This document shows positions 24,458-34,053 of a DNA stretch of 64,000 nucleotides, in pieces; the stretch's first letter is position 1; every line of letters starts with the position of its first letter. A program made the position numbers and the translations under genes. The notes beneath the pieces are model-generated. The model did no database searches and was not told where the DNA came from. It saw nothing but the letters and a program-made list of their open reading frames with translations. The DNA lies in IMG/VR virus record IMGVR_UViG_3300027754_004232, positions 28,194-92,193 of that record; one strand, written 5' to 3'. Source of the DNA: a virus.

Positions 24458-25858
24458 TTATGGTGAACTCGTAAAGGTCGGTGTTCCTGTCGTAGTAGTT
24501 GGTGTTGATGTTGTAGTGGTCGGTGTTCCTGTCGTTGTGGTTGGTGTTCCTGTCGTACTTGTCGAGGTTGAGGTTGAAGTTATAGTATTACAGTATTCAT
24601 CCACATTCATTTGAATATTATTAATATTTCTTATAGTTATACAATCTGATTCGCCAGTTATTGAAGCAAAAAATTCTACTATGTTGTTTATGTAGTTACC
24701 TAAATCAAAACATTGAGTAATGCAGCCATAACATTCAATTAGAAGTAATGCTGTTGCATAAGATTCTCCAACAGGACATATAGTTGTTGATGTGCTAGTA
24801 CTTGTAGATGTTGAGGTTGAGGTACTAGTACTTGTAGAGGTTGTTACAAAATTACAATTTGCATCTATATTATTTATTAAATTTCTTGAATCTCTATCTA
24901 TTATGCATGAACTATTGTCATTATAAAATACTCCAGCATAATATCCAAGTTGATTAACTATAGACATTTCCCAACAATCAGGATTGCATGTATAACAAAT
25001 TCTTGGCGGGGAAGGATAAAAAATCTGAAATAGTGGGCTACCATAAACTTCCCCAGTAGGACATATGGTTGTACTTGTTGATGTACTGGTAGAGGTACTG
25101 GTAGAGGTAGCAGTTGCACAATCAATATTTCCAGTATTTAATTCTTCAGCATTCATTAAACATTCTTCGGGGCTATACGGACCCCCAAGATTATCAGTTG
25201 GATCATAATCACAATAATAACATAAATCTACAGTCTCTTGATGAATGTATTGTGGTTCTGGAGTAGTCGAAGTAGATGTACTAGTACTCGTAGAGGTAGT
25301 CGAAGTAGTTGGCGGTGGTGTTGTACAACTACATTGATAAGTTGTAAATAAAAAGTCTTGTGGAGTTATACAAGGACCACCAGCATTGGGCCAGCCAGCC
25401 CTATCACTTGCCAAACATGGAGAAGTACAAGAAAAGCTAAGATATTGCTGAATTCCATTTTGACAAATTAAATTTGTTGCAATTACTCCAGCACATGGGC
25501 AATAAGTAGTACTTGTAGAGGTTCCTGTGGTACTAGTCGATGTACTCGTAGAAGTGGTACTCGTAGATGTAGTTGTTCCATCGCATTCTGCTCTAGAACT
25601 GCCACATGGCAGACATTCACAATTTGGGCCTGTTGGTGCTAGTCCACTACCGCAACAACAGCAATTAGCCCCACAAGCCGTTCCAGTTTCATCAGGACAA
25701 CAAGGAGGTGAATAGCATGGATTATGGCTAGTACTTGTAGTAGTACAGCAATTACATTCACCAGAGCTAAGTGTAGATATACTATCATTATAAACAACAA
25801 TTTCATTAGGTACTTCTACCCCATATAATCTTAATAGTTCTAAATCTTCATTATTCAT
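24458..25858 (-). CDS. Cys-rich virion protein with Thr-Ser linkers
   Basis: A 466-residue protein made of small Cys-rich modules joined by Thr-Ser (TSTSTSTS-type) linkers. A Cys-dense N-terminal part (CNCCTT, CCPDETGTACGANCCCCG) is followed by at least four modules with CYYC, CYTC, CYGC or CPCAG openings, further Cys, and a closing Cys just before each linker. The end is a Thr/Pro tail (TTTTGTPTTTT). No signal peptide or membrane segment is seen. The modules resemble those at the end of the upstream 1460-residue protein, whose stop overlaps this start by 8 bases, so both probably sit at the tail tip or fibre. Ser/Thr linkers of this kind are classical O-glycosylation targets; that use here is inference. 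Confidence 0.72.
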   Translation of the reverse strand: MNNEDLELLRLYGVEVPNEIVVYNDSISTLSSGECNCCTTTSTSHNPCYSPPCCPDETGTACGANCCCCGSGLAPTGPNCECLPCGSSRAECDGTTTSTSTTSTSTSTSTTGTSTSTTYCPCAGVIATNLICQNGIQQYLSFSCTSPCLASDRAGWPNAGGPCITPQDFLFTTYQCSCTTPPPTTSTTSTSTSTSTSTTPEPQYIHQETVDLCYYCDYDPTDNLGGPYSPEECLMNAEELNTGNIDCATATSTSTSTSTSTSTTICPTGEVYGSPLFQIFYPSPPRICYTCNPDCWEMSIVNQLGYYAGVFYNDNSSCIIDRDSRNLINNIDANCNFVTTSTSTSTSTSTSTSTSTSTTICPVGESYATALLLIECYGCITQCFDLGNYINNIVEFFASITGESDCITIRNINNIQMNVDEYCNTITSTSTSTSTTGTPTTTTGTPTTTTSTPTTTTGTPTFTSSP

Positions 25859-28800
25859 CTGTTTTTATTCCATGTTTTTGCAAAACAGAATAAATATTAG
25901 ATAGCTGTTGTTTTAAAGATTGAATTTCTATTTTCATTAATTGTGTACTAAAGTCAGATAAAAACGGAGATGGCGATGGCGTTGGAGAATCTGTAGATGC
26001 ATATCCACAAGCAAGAACACTTACATAACTTGCTGGTGCTGCACTTATACTACCATCTTCAGCACAGGTTATAGTCCATGAATCAGGAACTTGTACACAA
26101 TAAGGTGGAGGTGTTGTTGGTGCTGGAGTTGTGCAGCTAATTGTATTATGTGTAATTTCTGCTTCTGCACATCTTGCCAAAGAATTATTTCCAACATATG
26201 CCGTTCCACCACAACCTTGATAATATGGAACACATGCTCTACAATCAGGTCCATATGGTGGCATATTTGCTGTATATGTATCTAAACAATATGATTCTGA
26301 ACACATTGGATTATTTGAATTATCAAATTCTACGCCAAGATTACAAGATGCTAAATCATCATATTCAGCACCAAAAATAATTGGTGGTTCAATATAACTA
26401 TAACATTCATAACAACCAACATTGTTTTGTTGTGAGTACCATTTATATGTTGGTGGAGGTGGCGGGGTTGGTGGCGGTGGAGGTGCAGGATTTGGAACAA
26501 CCTTTTTAAGTAATCCATTTCTAAATGTAGCTGTAATAGTAGCACCAGCAACAGATGTCAATGCCGTATGTGTGCCATTAAATCCATTTGTTTCAAGAAA
26601 ATCATGGCATAAAAAGTCTGTACATGTTCCTACATCTCCACTATTATTTTTTGTTATTTTAAAATCAGAGTCACTTTCGTCAGTAATGATATCGCCACAT
26701 TCAGCTTCAGAATATCTAATTCCACAACCTTGTCCTTCAACATACCAATTTCCGTCATAGACAGAGTATTTTGCAACAACAGGAGATCCTACTGGTATAG
26801 CTTTGCCTATATTTTTTACTTGTATAATTGCTGCATTAGTTGATTCGCCTCCAGAAATTGTTTTTAAAGCAACATTTCCAGTCGGATAATTTTCATTTGC
26901 TTGACCTAAATTATATGATTGAATATTGGATGCTGCTTGCCCAAGAAATATATCGTGAGAAGTCCATACGCCTCTTGCACTATCCCACATTAAATCTACT
27001 GGTCCAGCCAAAGCTGCTGCTGTCATATAAGCATTTTGATTTGGAACAATTTGCTTTGTAAATAAATCTGTTCCCCAACCACTAAGCATTATTGGACCAC
27101 GAAGACCAATTGGTTGTCCACCAAGAACTCCATTTTGTGCTCCTATAGCATCATTCATAGCCCATGATCCACCAGAAGAAACCATGTTTGCTATATATGA
27201 TCCAGATCTAAATGGAGTGTATGTAAACGATGTGGGTACATATTGATCTGATTGTTGAAATGCACCAATAGGTTGCAATGTACTTGAAGATAACATTCCA
27301 TTGTAAAAATTATTAAAAGGAGAAAATAAACCATCTAAAGATACTCCACCTTTATTAAAATATTTTCCGCTTTGAGAATGAATTGCAGCATTTGTTTCTC
27401 TGTTACTTAAAGTCGCTCCAAGTATTTTTGTTGGTCCATATCTACCAGCTATTTGTGCCATAATAATATTTGTATGTGGCGTATTTCTATCATTTCTTCT
27501 TCCCAAATAATCTAAAAAGAATGATGATATTGCAAATCCAGTTTTTCTTCTATTTACAGCTTGAATTTTTTTAAGTGAGTCATTATATAATGCCAAAAGA
27601 TTTTTTCTATCAGAGTAAGCTTTTATTGCTGTTTTTTTAAGTCTTTCAGTTAAATATCTTGATGGCAAACCAAATTTTGGCGTAAATGTTCTAAATGAAT
27701 ACTGTGTAGTTACTCCAGAAGATCCATAGCTACACGATAAAGATGTTAGTATTGGCCCATTAGAAACAATTTCGTCACCCAAATTATGTTCTGGTAATCC
27801 AACTTTAGTTAATGTTCCTGTTTCCATATATGGTATTGGAACAATGTCTTTTAATTTTGCTGATGCAGCAGTATTTAAAATAGATGAAGAATTAAATGTC
27901 CAAGGAACTAAAGAATCATCTTTTTGAACAACTGTTTTTCCACCAATAGTATTACCAAAATACCAAGGTCCATAAAAATCATTTCTAGTGGATTTAAAAT
28001 TTACCAATACTCCACTTGGAGAGATTGGCAAAATTCCAGTTTTTACTGTCATAGACTGACCTAAAACACTATTCTTATCTCTTATCCCAAAAAAACAATT
28101 CGTTAAGTTAAAATATCCAACTTCATTAATAATTGATTCATCAAATATAGATACAGAATTTGTTAGTGTTATCGATAAATGTTCTTGATCATCAATTATT
28201 GCGTATTCTGAATTTAAAGAACACTTTACCCATAAAACATCATCAACTAAAAATGTTTCTTCACTATTTTCAAAAATAAAATTTCCAGAATACTTTTTAA
28301 AGGTCATGTAATTATTTGTTTTACCATTTGCATCTAAAACATATCCGTATATATACTCTTTTGGGATAGATCCAATAAGTGCCTCTAATAATGCTGGTTC
28401 TGTCCATCCTGTGTCTGTAGGAACAATATTGTATATTTTTTTTGGTGTTTCAGTTATTGATGCTGATTTTAATACGACTCCAAACGGACTTCCTGCCCCC
28501 GATACGCCAGGAAATGGAACTGTAGAATTAAAAGAAGAATAAGGCAAAGATAAGCTTGTTATTTCTTTTCCTGACGATGTGTAATATGTAAGATAACTTC
28601 CATTATATACCCATGTAGTTGGTCCAGAAAATAATTGATTGTATTGTGTTTTGCTTAATGTGGTTGTGCTTAAGGATAGATTAGATGATCTTATTGAATT
28701 AGTTGATAATTCAAGCCATTTATATGAAACATTAAGATTTACATCATAGTTTATAGATGCAGAAGGAGTTAGTGCATCTGCATCTGTATAGTATTCTAAT

Positions 28801-30233
28801 TTTTGTTTTGTAGCTAAAAGACCGTCTGTTTTTGATAATGGATCTGATGAATTTATATTGTAGTCGCTAATTAATTCCCCATTATAATTTACTGGCAACA
28901 TAAAAGATTTGCCTAAATATGATTCTAATGATTGTTTTAAATAAGAAAAAACTCTTGTTCCCCTTATTACTCCAGCATCATTTTCTTTCTCCCCATAAAC
29001 TCTTGTGACAGGATATTCATCTGATCCACCAAAATGCATAAAATTTGCAACTTGAGCTATACGAAGTCTAGGTGGTTTTAAAAATATTTGCTGATAGTAA
29101 TCGCTTACCCCTTGATCTTGTCTTATTTCTAAGTACAATTCCCAAAGATCTTGTTGCCCACCCAATATTATTGCTACTTGAGCTATATCCAAAGTAATAA
29201 ATAAACCGCCATCTGAAGAAATTACATCTTCAATTCCTTTTATCGGAAAACAAAAATATCCTGGTTGTGCTGGATGAGATTTTTCTGCAAAATCAATAAA
29301 GGTTAAATTAGCACCAATATAAGGACATGTATATGTTGTATTTGTGACATACTTAGTTGAAACCCAATATGGTTTTCCATCAATATCATAACCTAAAAAT
29401 TGTTTCAATCTTCCGTCTTTAAAGCAATCAAATGCAAAAGTATGGTCTTTTTGCCCACCCCATAACATAAAATTAGAATCTATATTATTTGACGATTCAA
29501 CTCCAGCATCCCAAGATATAACATCTTTATTTTTAGCAAGATCTTTAATTACATTATTAACTTTTTGATTGGCTGCATTGTTTGCCAAACTTGCGGTTTT
29601 TATTTTAAAAACATTTCCATCAAGTTCAATTCTATAGAGTAAACCTAAATCATCGCAAACCTTTGATATTAAATCCATTAGATTTATATTTGGAAGATCA
29701 ACTCTGTAATACTGTGGAAGCTGTGAAGAAAAGTTTAATTCAATTGAATAAGCTTTCCCTGCTGAAAAAATTCCGTATTTTCTAGATAAATAATTTACTG
29801 CTTCCTCAAATTTTTGATATGGCATTCCAGTATCATTAGTTTGACTAACTCCAAAACCTTTAGATTCATGATATCTAAAAACATTAAATAAATTTATTAT
29901 TGGAAAGTCTTCTGCTGCATCTGAAGTTCCATATAAAGATGTAACACACTCAACATTTCTAATTAAATCTTTTCCATCATTAAGTTTTATTTCATAAGTA
30001 AATCCACTGCCATTATGTTTTTCAATTACTCTATCTAAAAAACCAGTAAATTTAAAAGGAGATTTTGGATTTAAAGAAAACTCAATTGGCTCCCCTAATT
30101 GATATGGAGCTATAGTTTCGCCATCTTCTGGAGCAAGATTTATAGTTACAGATGATTCTGAATCATTCCATCCAACGGATGAAGAAAAATCTATAACAGT
30201 TAAATTTAAAATCTTTATTCTATCAAAGCTCAT
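25851..30233 (-). CDS. large tail hub/fibre protein
   Basis: A 1460-residue protein. The start region (MSFDRIKILNLTVIDFSSSVG, FKFTGFLDRVIEKHNGSG, KLNDGKDLIRNVECV) has the strand pattern of baseplate hub proteins (gp27/GpD-like). A long middle region is unassigned. Near residue 1244 is a poly-Pro linker (PPPPPTPPPPP), followed by two Cys modules (CYECYSY and CRACVPYY, each ending in a spaced Cys) and a C-terminal coiled coil (LMKIEIQSLKQQLSNIYSVL) that would trimerise. The ATG at 30233 follows AGGTGA, and an upstream in-frame ATG is rejected. Placement after the tape measure and two structural proteins supports a tail-tip role. Confidence 0.72.
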   Translation of the reverse strand: MSFDRIKILNLTVIDFSSSVGWNDSESSVTINLAPEDGETIAPYQLGEPIEFSLNPKSPFKFTGFLDRVIEKHNGSGFTYEIKLNDGKDLIRNVECVTSLYGTSDAAEDFPIINLFNVFRYHESKGFGVSQTNDTGMPYQKFEEAVNYLSRKYGIFSAGKAYSIELNFSSQLPQYYRVDLPNINLMDLISKVCDDLGLLYRIELDGNVFKIKTASLANNAANQKVNNVIKDLAKNKDVISWDAGVESSNNIDSNFMLWGGQKDHTFAFDCFKDGRLKQFLGYDIDGKPYWVSTKYVTNTTYTCPYIGANLTFIDFAEKSHPAQPGYFCFPIKGIEDVISSDGGLFITLDIAQVAIILGGQQDLWELYLEIRQDQGVSDYYQQIFLKPPRLRIAQVANFMHFGGSDEYPVTRVYGEKENDAGVIRGTRVFSYLKQSLESYLGKSFMLPVNYNGELISDYNINSSDPLSKTDGLLATKQKLEYYTDADALTPSASINYDVNLNVSYKWLELSTNSIRSSNLSLSTTTLSKTQYNQLFSGPTTWVYNGSYLTYYTSSGKEITSLSLPYSSFNSTVPFPGVSGAGSPFGVVLKSASITETPKKIYNIVPTDTGWTEPALLEALIGSIPKEYIYGYVLDANGKTNNYMTFKKYSGNFIFENSEETFLVDDVLWVKCSLNSEYAIIDDQEHLSITLTNSVSIFDESIINEVGYFNLTNCFFGIRDKNSVLGQSMTVKTGILPISPSGVLVNFKSTRNDFYGPWYFGNTIGGKTVVQKDDSLVPWTFNSSSILNTAASAKLKDIVPIPYMETGTLTKVGLPEHNLGDEIVSNGPILTSLSCSYGSSGVTTQYSFRTFTPKFGLPSRYLTERLKKTAIKAYSDRKNLLALYNDSLKKIQAVNRRKTGFAISSFFLDYLGRRNDRNTPHTNIIMAQIAGRYGPTKILGATLSNRETNAAIHSQSGKYFNKGGVSLDGLFSPFNNFYNGMLSSSTLQPIGAFQQSDQYVPTSFTYTPFRSGSYIANMVSSGGSWAMNDAIGAQNGVLGGQPIGLRGPIMLSGWGTDLFTKQIVPNQNAYMTAAALAGPVDLMWDSARGVWTSHDIFLGQAASNIQSYNLGQANENYPTGNVALKTISGGESTNAAIIQVKNIGKAIPVGSPVVAKYSVYDGNWYVEGQGCGIRYSEAECGDIITDESDSDFKITKNNSGDVGTCTDFLCHDFLETNGFNGTHTALTSVAGATITATFRNGLLKKVVPNPAPPPPPTPPPPPTYKWYSQQNNVGCYECYSYIEPPIIFGAEYDDLASCNLGVEFDNSNNPMCSESYCLDTYTANMPPYGPDCRACVPYYQGCGGTAYVGNNSLARCAEAEITHNTISCTTPAPTTPPPYCVQVPDSWTITCAEDGSISAAPASYVSVLACGYASTDSPTPSPSPFLSDFSTQLMKIEIQSLKQQLSNIYSVLQKHGIKTDE

Positions 30234-30241
30234 TTTTTCAC

Positions 30242-31600
30242 CTAGTTGTAATTCCAAACTACAGAACGAGTTATTTTACCAGTCTTATAATCATAAGTCA
30301 CATCATCTTTTTCAACAAACATATCCGTTGAATTTGGCGTATAGGTATCAACATCTATTGGAATCTTTATTTTTCCAACAGAATCAAATGGATCATTATA
30401 TAACACCTCTACATTTACAGTTTTAACACCATTTTTTTTCGTTGTTAATCTTTGTATAATTGGCCCTTCTGGTTTACCAATTGCTACAATTGAAACAAAA
30501 TTAATTAAGGGTGGCGTATCTGTCCAAGTAATAGATTTTGTTCTTTCTCCAGTTTCTTCTATGCCTTCAGAAATATCTACAGAAAAGGTTATTACTCCAG
30601 ATATTTTATTTGTTCCTTCAGAAATAGACTTTACTTTACCAGTTATTGCTCCAATAGTGTATGTCTCACCTATTTTCCACCCATTGGCTTGTTTGATTGC
30701 TTTTAATTTATCCTCTGCATTCTTATACTTTGTCTTCCCTTCGCCTTCATATCCAGTTATAGTTCCTTGCAAACTTGCAGATTTATATATAGATTCAGAA
30801 GATTCTTTAGTATTTATTGTTTGTTCTATTACATATGGATTAGTTGATATAATCCAAGACTCATTGCATTCCACGCTATTCTTATAAGTGTTTACTGAAT
30901 AGCTAGTTGTTTTGTTATAAACACCACCTGTTGGAACAGTTAGATATGTAGAAGCATCTACAATTGAAGTAGATGGCTTTAATTTTTTAACTGCTAAATT
31001 ATAATCTTTTTCTGTTAAAACTTCAGTATCTACACTCTTTACTTGTATACTTCTAGTTCTATTTATTTTTACAAATCTTCCGTATTCATCTGCTGGATCT
31101 AATGACCAAGTTTCATCTGGTTCTTGTGTATCTAAAACTATCTGCTCTAAGGATATTGTATAATCGCATATTAAACTTGCTTCGTTAATTTGAAAGTTTT
31201 TTGATTTTAATTTAAATTTTTCATTTAGGTCTGGTAATTGAGATAAATTTGGTCCAACTATTGGTGTTGTTATATTTATATTATTTATGTCATGAACTAA
31301 TACTAATTCTAAATTTGCTATTTTATCTCTAAGTAAAGTCAACTTTTTTTTGTCTATATCTAATGGAGTTACATCAGTTGGCTCTAGCTCTCCTTGCACT
31401 GGATCAACAGCTAAAATTTTTCCTTTCAAATCCACTTGTCTTGTAATTGTTTTTACTTCACCATTCTCTGTAAATTCTGATTGTTGACTAATACTCATTA
31501 ATGGAGTTGGTACTAGTTCTTTTCCATTTAATGTCATGGCCATGTTATTTGGCGTTAATCGTTGTTTAGGAATCGTATAGAATGGTCCATTCGTAGGCAT
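30242..31600 (-). CDS. tail structural protein, paralog A
   Basis: A 452-residue beta-rich protein, paralogous to its upstream neighbour (31610). Shared landmarks occur in the same order: CDYTISLEQI, DETWSLDP, ASLQGTITGY and GPIIQRLTTKK, against CDYTIEMEAD, DESWSTEY, LSIEGTITGL and GPIFQDINTKK. The N-terminal ~120 residues are less alike. Gene position between tape measure and hub protein suits a distal tail or tail-tip ring component. No known family was recognised. Confidence 0.68.
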   Translation of the reverse strand: MPTNGPFYTIPKQRLTPNNMAMTLNGKELVPTPLMSISQQSEFTENGEVKTITRQVDLKGKILAVDPVQGELEPTDVTPLDIDKKKLTLLRDKIANLELVLVHDINNINITTPIVGPNLSQLPDLNEKFKLKSKNFQINEASLICDYTISLEQIVLDTQEPDETWSLDPADEYGRFVKINRTRSIQVKSVDTEVLTEKDYNLAVKKLKPSTSIVDASTYLTVPTGGVYNKTTSYSVNTYKNSVECNESWIISTNPYVIEQTINTKESSESIYKSASLQGTITGYEGEGKTKYKNAEDKLKAIKQANGWKIGETYTIGAITGKVKSISEGTNKISGVITFSVDISEGIEETGERTKSITWTDTPPLINFVSIVAIGKPEGPIIQRLTTKKNGVKTVNVEVLYNDPFDSVGKIKIPIDVDTYTPNSTDMFVEKDDVTYDYKTGKITRSVVWNYN

Positions 31601-31609
31601 ATAGTGTTC

Positions 31610-32989
31610 CTAGTATGGTCTTGGTATTGCGGTTTTTAACACGGCAAAATTAACAGTAGGAGTAGTTGGAAAATCTTTAATTGAATCGTCTGCCCAAATA
31701 AATGTTGTTGTCCTTGATATTTTTTTATTTTGTGCAGTAAAGTTAATAGAGTCTGATTCGATAACACTTCCTGCTGGTTCATATCCAGTTAATGTATCTG
31801 GAGTAGCCTCAGTTCCAATTCTTTCTATTGTTACAGACATAGCCCTTACTTTTTTTGTATTAATATCTTGAAATATTGGTCCAGAAGTTCCGTATATTGT
31901 ATTATGAATAACATAATTTTTAAGTGATTTTGCCTTTGGATTAAAAAGAGTTACGCTTATAGATTCACTTTTAAATGCTGCACCAGTTGGTCTAGTCATA
32001 TTTTCAATTTCATAATTATAATTAATAATTCCCTTTTCTAAATCTTTAGTTTCTGAAAATGATGTTACTGTCAATGTTAAATACTTTTGATCTAATGCTA
32101 ATTTTACAGTTCCCCATAAAACATTAGCAGCAGCATACCTATCACCACTTGATAATGCATTAAGACCAGTTATTGTTCCTTCAATACTCAAACTTTCTCT
32201 TAAGCTTTCAGTTGTTGATTTATCTGTCACTGTTTGCTCATGGTAAGCATAGGCATCTTGATCTAATTCAGAATTAAAAATTGTAGAATTATGATAAACA
32301 AGATTTATTTCGGCAGAAAACTCACCACTGTTTGGATTAACATTATAACTAATTAATTTATTGCAGGGAGTGGCATAAGTAGTTGTATAAGTATCTGTAG
32401 AAGCTATCTTTATGTCTAATGGAATTAAATCATTTATCTTTTTTAAAACTTCTGTTTTTGATATTTCCCAACCTTTTTTTGTGCCAACAGATTTTGATTT
32501 TGCTGAAATTTTATGATTAACTTTAGTTAATCTTAAGTCTTCTTGATTGTATTCAGTACTCCAAGATTCATCTACATCTGCTGGATTAACATTTGAAAGT
32601 GTTTTAGGGTCTGGAATTGTTTGTAATCCAATAGCTATCGAATCAGCTTCCATTTCAATTGTATAATCACAAAAATCAACCCATACATCTTCTTTAAAGC
32701 TAATGCTTTTTACTCTAGGAAGAAACTTAAATGGGAGTGTTGCATCTCTTGGTTGAACTTCAAAATATTGAGTGGATGCATTTGAATATTGTTTAAACTG
32801 ATTTAATATCGCTGTTTGTCTTGCAAGAATGAATGCTTTTTTATTTTCTGTAGATAATGTTTGACTTGCCACAATTTTTGCTGATACAGATATACTAAAT
32901 AAATATAATTTTGCTTTTCCATTTTCGTAGAATTGAACATCTTCTGTAATAGAAAAGGATTGAATCGGATCTGTTAATGTTCCAGCCAT
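31610..32989 (-). CDS. tail structural protein, paralog B
   Basis: A 459-residue beta-rich protein, paralog of the following gene (30242). It begins GTLTDPIQSFSITEDVQFYENGKAK and carries the same ordered landmarks (CDYTIE, DESWS, SIEGTITGL, GPIFQDINTKK). It ends in an IWADDS strand set, as the paralog ends in VVWNYN. The two genes are 9 bases apart and the next upstream gene ends 2 bases before this one, consistent with one transcription unit. A paired structural role, such as hetero-oligomeric rings, is inferred. Confidence 0.68.
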   Translation of the reverse strand: MAGTLTDPIQSFSITEDVQFYENGKAKLYLFSISVSAKIVASQTLSTENKKAFILARQTAILNQFKQYSNASTQYFEVQPRDATLPFKFLPRVKSISFKEDVWVDFCDYTIEMEADSIAIGLQTIPDPKTLSNVNPADVDESWSTEYNQEDLRLTKVNHKISAKSKSVGTKKGWEISKTEVLKKINDLIPLDIKIASTDTYTTTYATPCNKLISYNVNPNSGEFSAEINLVYHNSTIFNSELDQDAYAYHEQTVTDKSTTESLRESLSIEGTITGLNALSSGDRYAAANVLWGTVKLALDQKYLTLTVTSFSETKDLEKGIINYNYEIENMTRPTGAAFKSESISVTLFNPKAKSLKNYVIHNTIYGTSGPIFQDINTKKVRAMSVTIERIGTEATPDTLTGYEPAGSVIESDSINFTAQNKKISRTTTFIWADDSIKDFPTTPTVNFAVLKTAIPRPY

Positions 32990-32991
32990 AT

Positions 32992-34044
32992 TTAATCCTC
33001 AAAACCATGAATGTATAATTCTACATTACCATTGAATGGTTGATTTGTTTCTGGAATTACTAACTCTATTGAATCAAAATAAGTATCTTTTGTATATATA
33101 TTAAAGTCAATACTACTAGTTATTGCAGGAGAAGCACCATAAGCTATTAATGGCACAGAATTCCAAGTTGCCTCAATATCTCTTTGTATAAATAGTTCCA
33201 TAGATGAATTGCTTGGTATTCCATTAAATGTAGTTCCAAGACCAATTATAGTTATGTTTAATGAATTATAAATTGATTTATATTCGTTGCTCAAGTAAAG
33301 ATTTAAACTTTTAAACATTTTTAAATTTTCAAAATTGCCATCAATAAATAAATTAATAAAGTTAGTGCTATTACCTATTTCGCTGACCTTTAAAAACAAT
33401 TCAAAATTTTGTTGTGTGATACTGTTTATGTATAGATCAACAACATTTATTTGTGTGTCTATTGTTGAGCCATAAATATTAAAATCTATATTAGTATTTT
33501 GTAAAGATATAGCTAAACTAGATATGTATAAGTCTTTGCTTGATTCCATAAATGATTTTATGTAAAGATCTTGACTGTCTTGATATTCATACCAATATTT
33601 TATAAATAAGTTAATTGAACTTTGAGGAAAAGATTTTAAATATAAATTTATTTGTTCTTGTGTGTCTGACTGTAAATACAATGCTATTGCACCAACATCT
33701 CCTATAGATGATTTTATATATAAAGAAACGCTATTTTCAAAAGATGACTTTAAGAATAAATTTTTTGTATTAAATATTTTTTTGGGTGGAACCATTGATA
33801 TTGTTGGTGCTGGTGCTGAACCTAATGATGTTAGCCATCCTGTTAGCGGTGGACTTCCTGCACTTGCGGTATTATAGTAATAAATGCTTGAAAAATGACG
33901 AATAGTCCACTGAGATAGTCCTGAGTCATAGGCTAACACATAATTTGAATCTACGCTATTTTGATACAAATAACCGCTGGCAAACACAAATGTGCCATTA
34001 AAGTTTCCACCACTGCCAGCACCAGCAATAATATAATTTGCCAT
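32992..34044 (-). CDS. virion protein with LYIKS beta repeats
   Basis: A 350-residue protein. Residues ~1-75 form a Gly/Tyr-rich module (YIIAGAGSGGNFNGTFVFASG, SQWTIRHFSS, PPLTGW) of the type seen in phage and bacterial surface proteins. The rest is built of short strand repeats, each ending LYIKS, LYLKS, LYLQS, LFIKY or a close variant (for example FENSVSLYIKSS, QEQINLYLKSF, QSSINLFIKY), spaced about 14-20 residues. This suggests a beta-solenoid or stacked-strand fibre. Location directly after the tape measure suggests a tail-tip component. No known family. Confidence 0.66.
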   Translation of the reverse strand: MANYIIAGAGSGGNFNGTFVFASGYLYQNSVDSNYVLAYDSGLSQWTIRHFSSIYYYNTASAGSPPLTGWLTSLGSAPAPTISMVPPKKIFNTKNLFLKSSFENSVSLYIKSSIGDVGAIALYLQSDTQEQINLYLKSFPQSSINLFIKYWYEYQDSQDLYIKSFMESSKDLYISSLAISLQNTNIDFNIYGSTIDTQINVVDLYINSITQQNFELFLKVSEIGNSTNFINLFIDGNFENLKMFKSLNLYLSNEYKSIYNSLNITIIGLGTTFNGIPSNSSMELFIQRDIEATWNSVPLIAYGASPAITSSIDFNIYTKDTYFDSIELVIPETNQPFNGNVELYIHGFED

Positions 34045-34053
34045 ATTTATACC

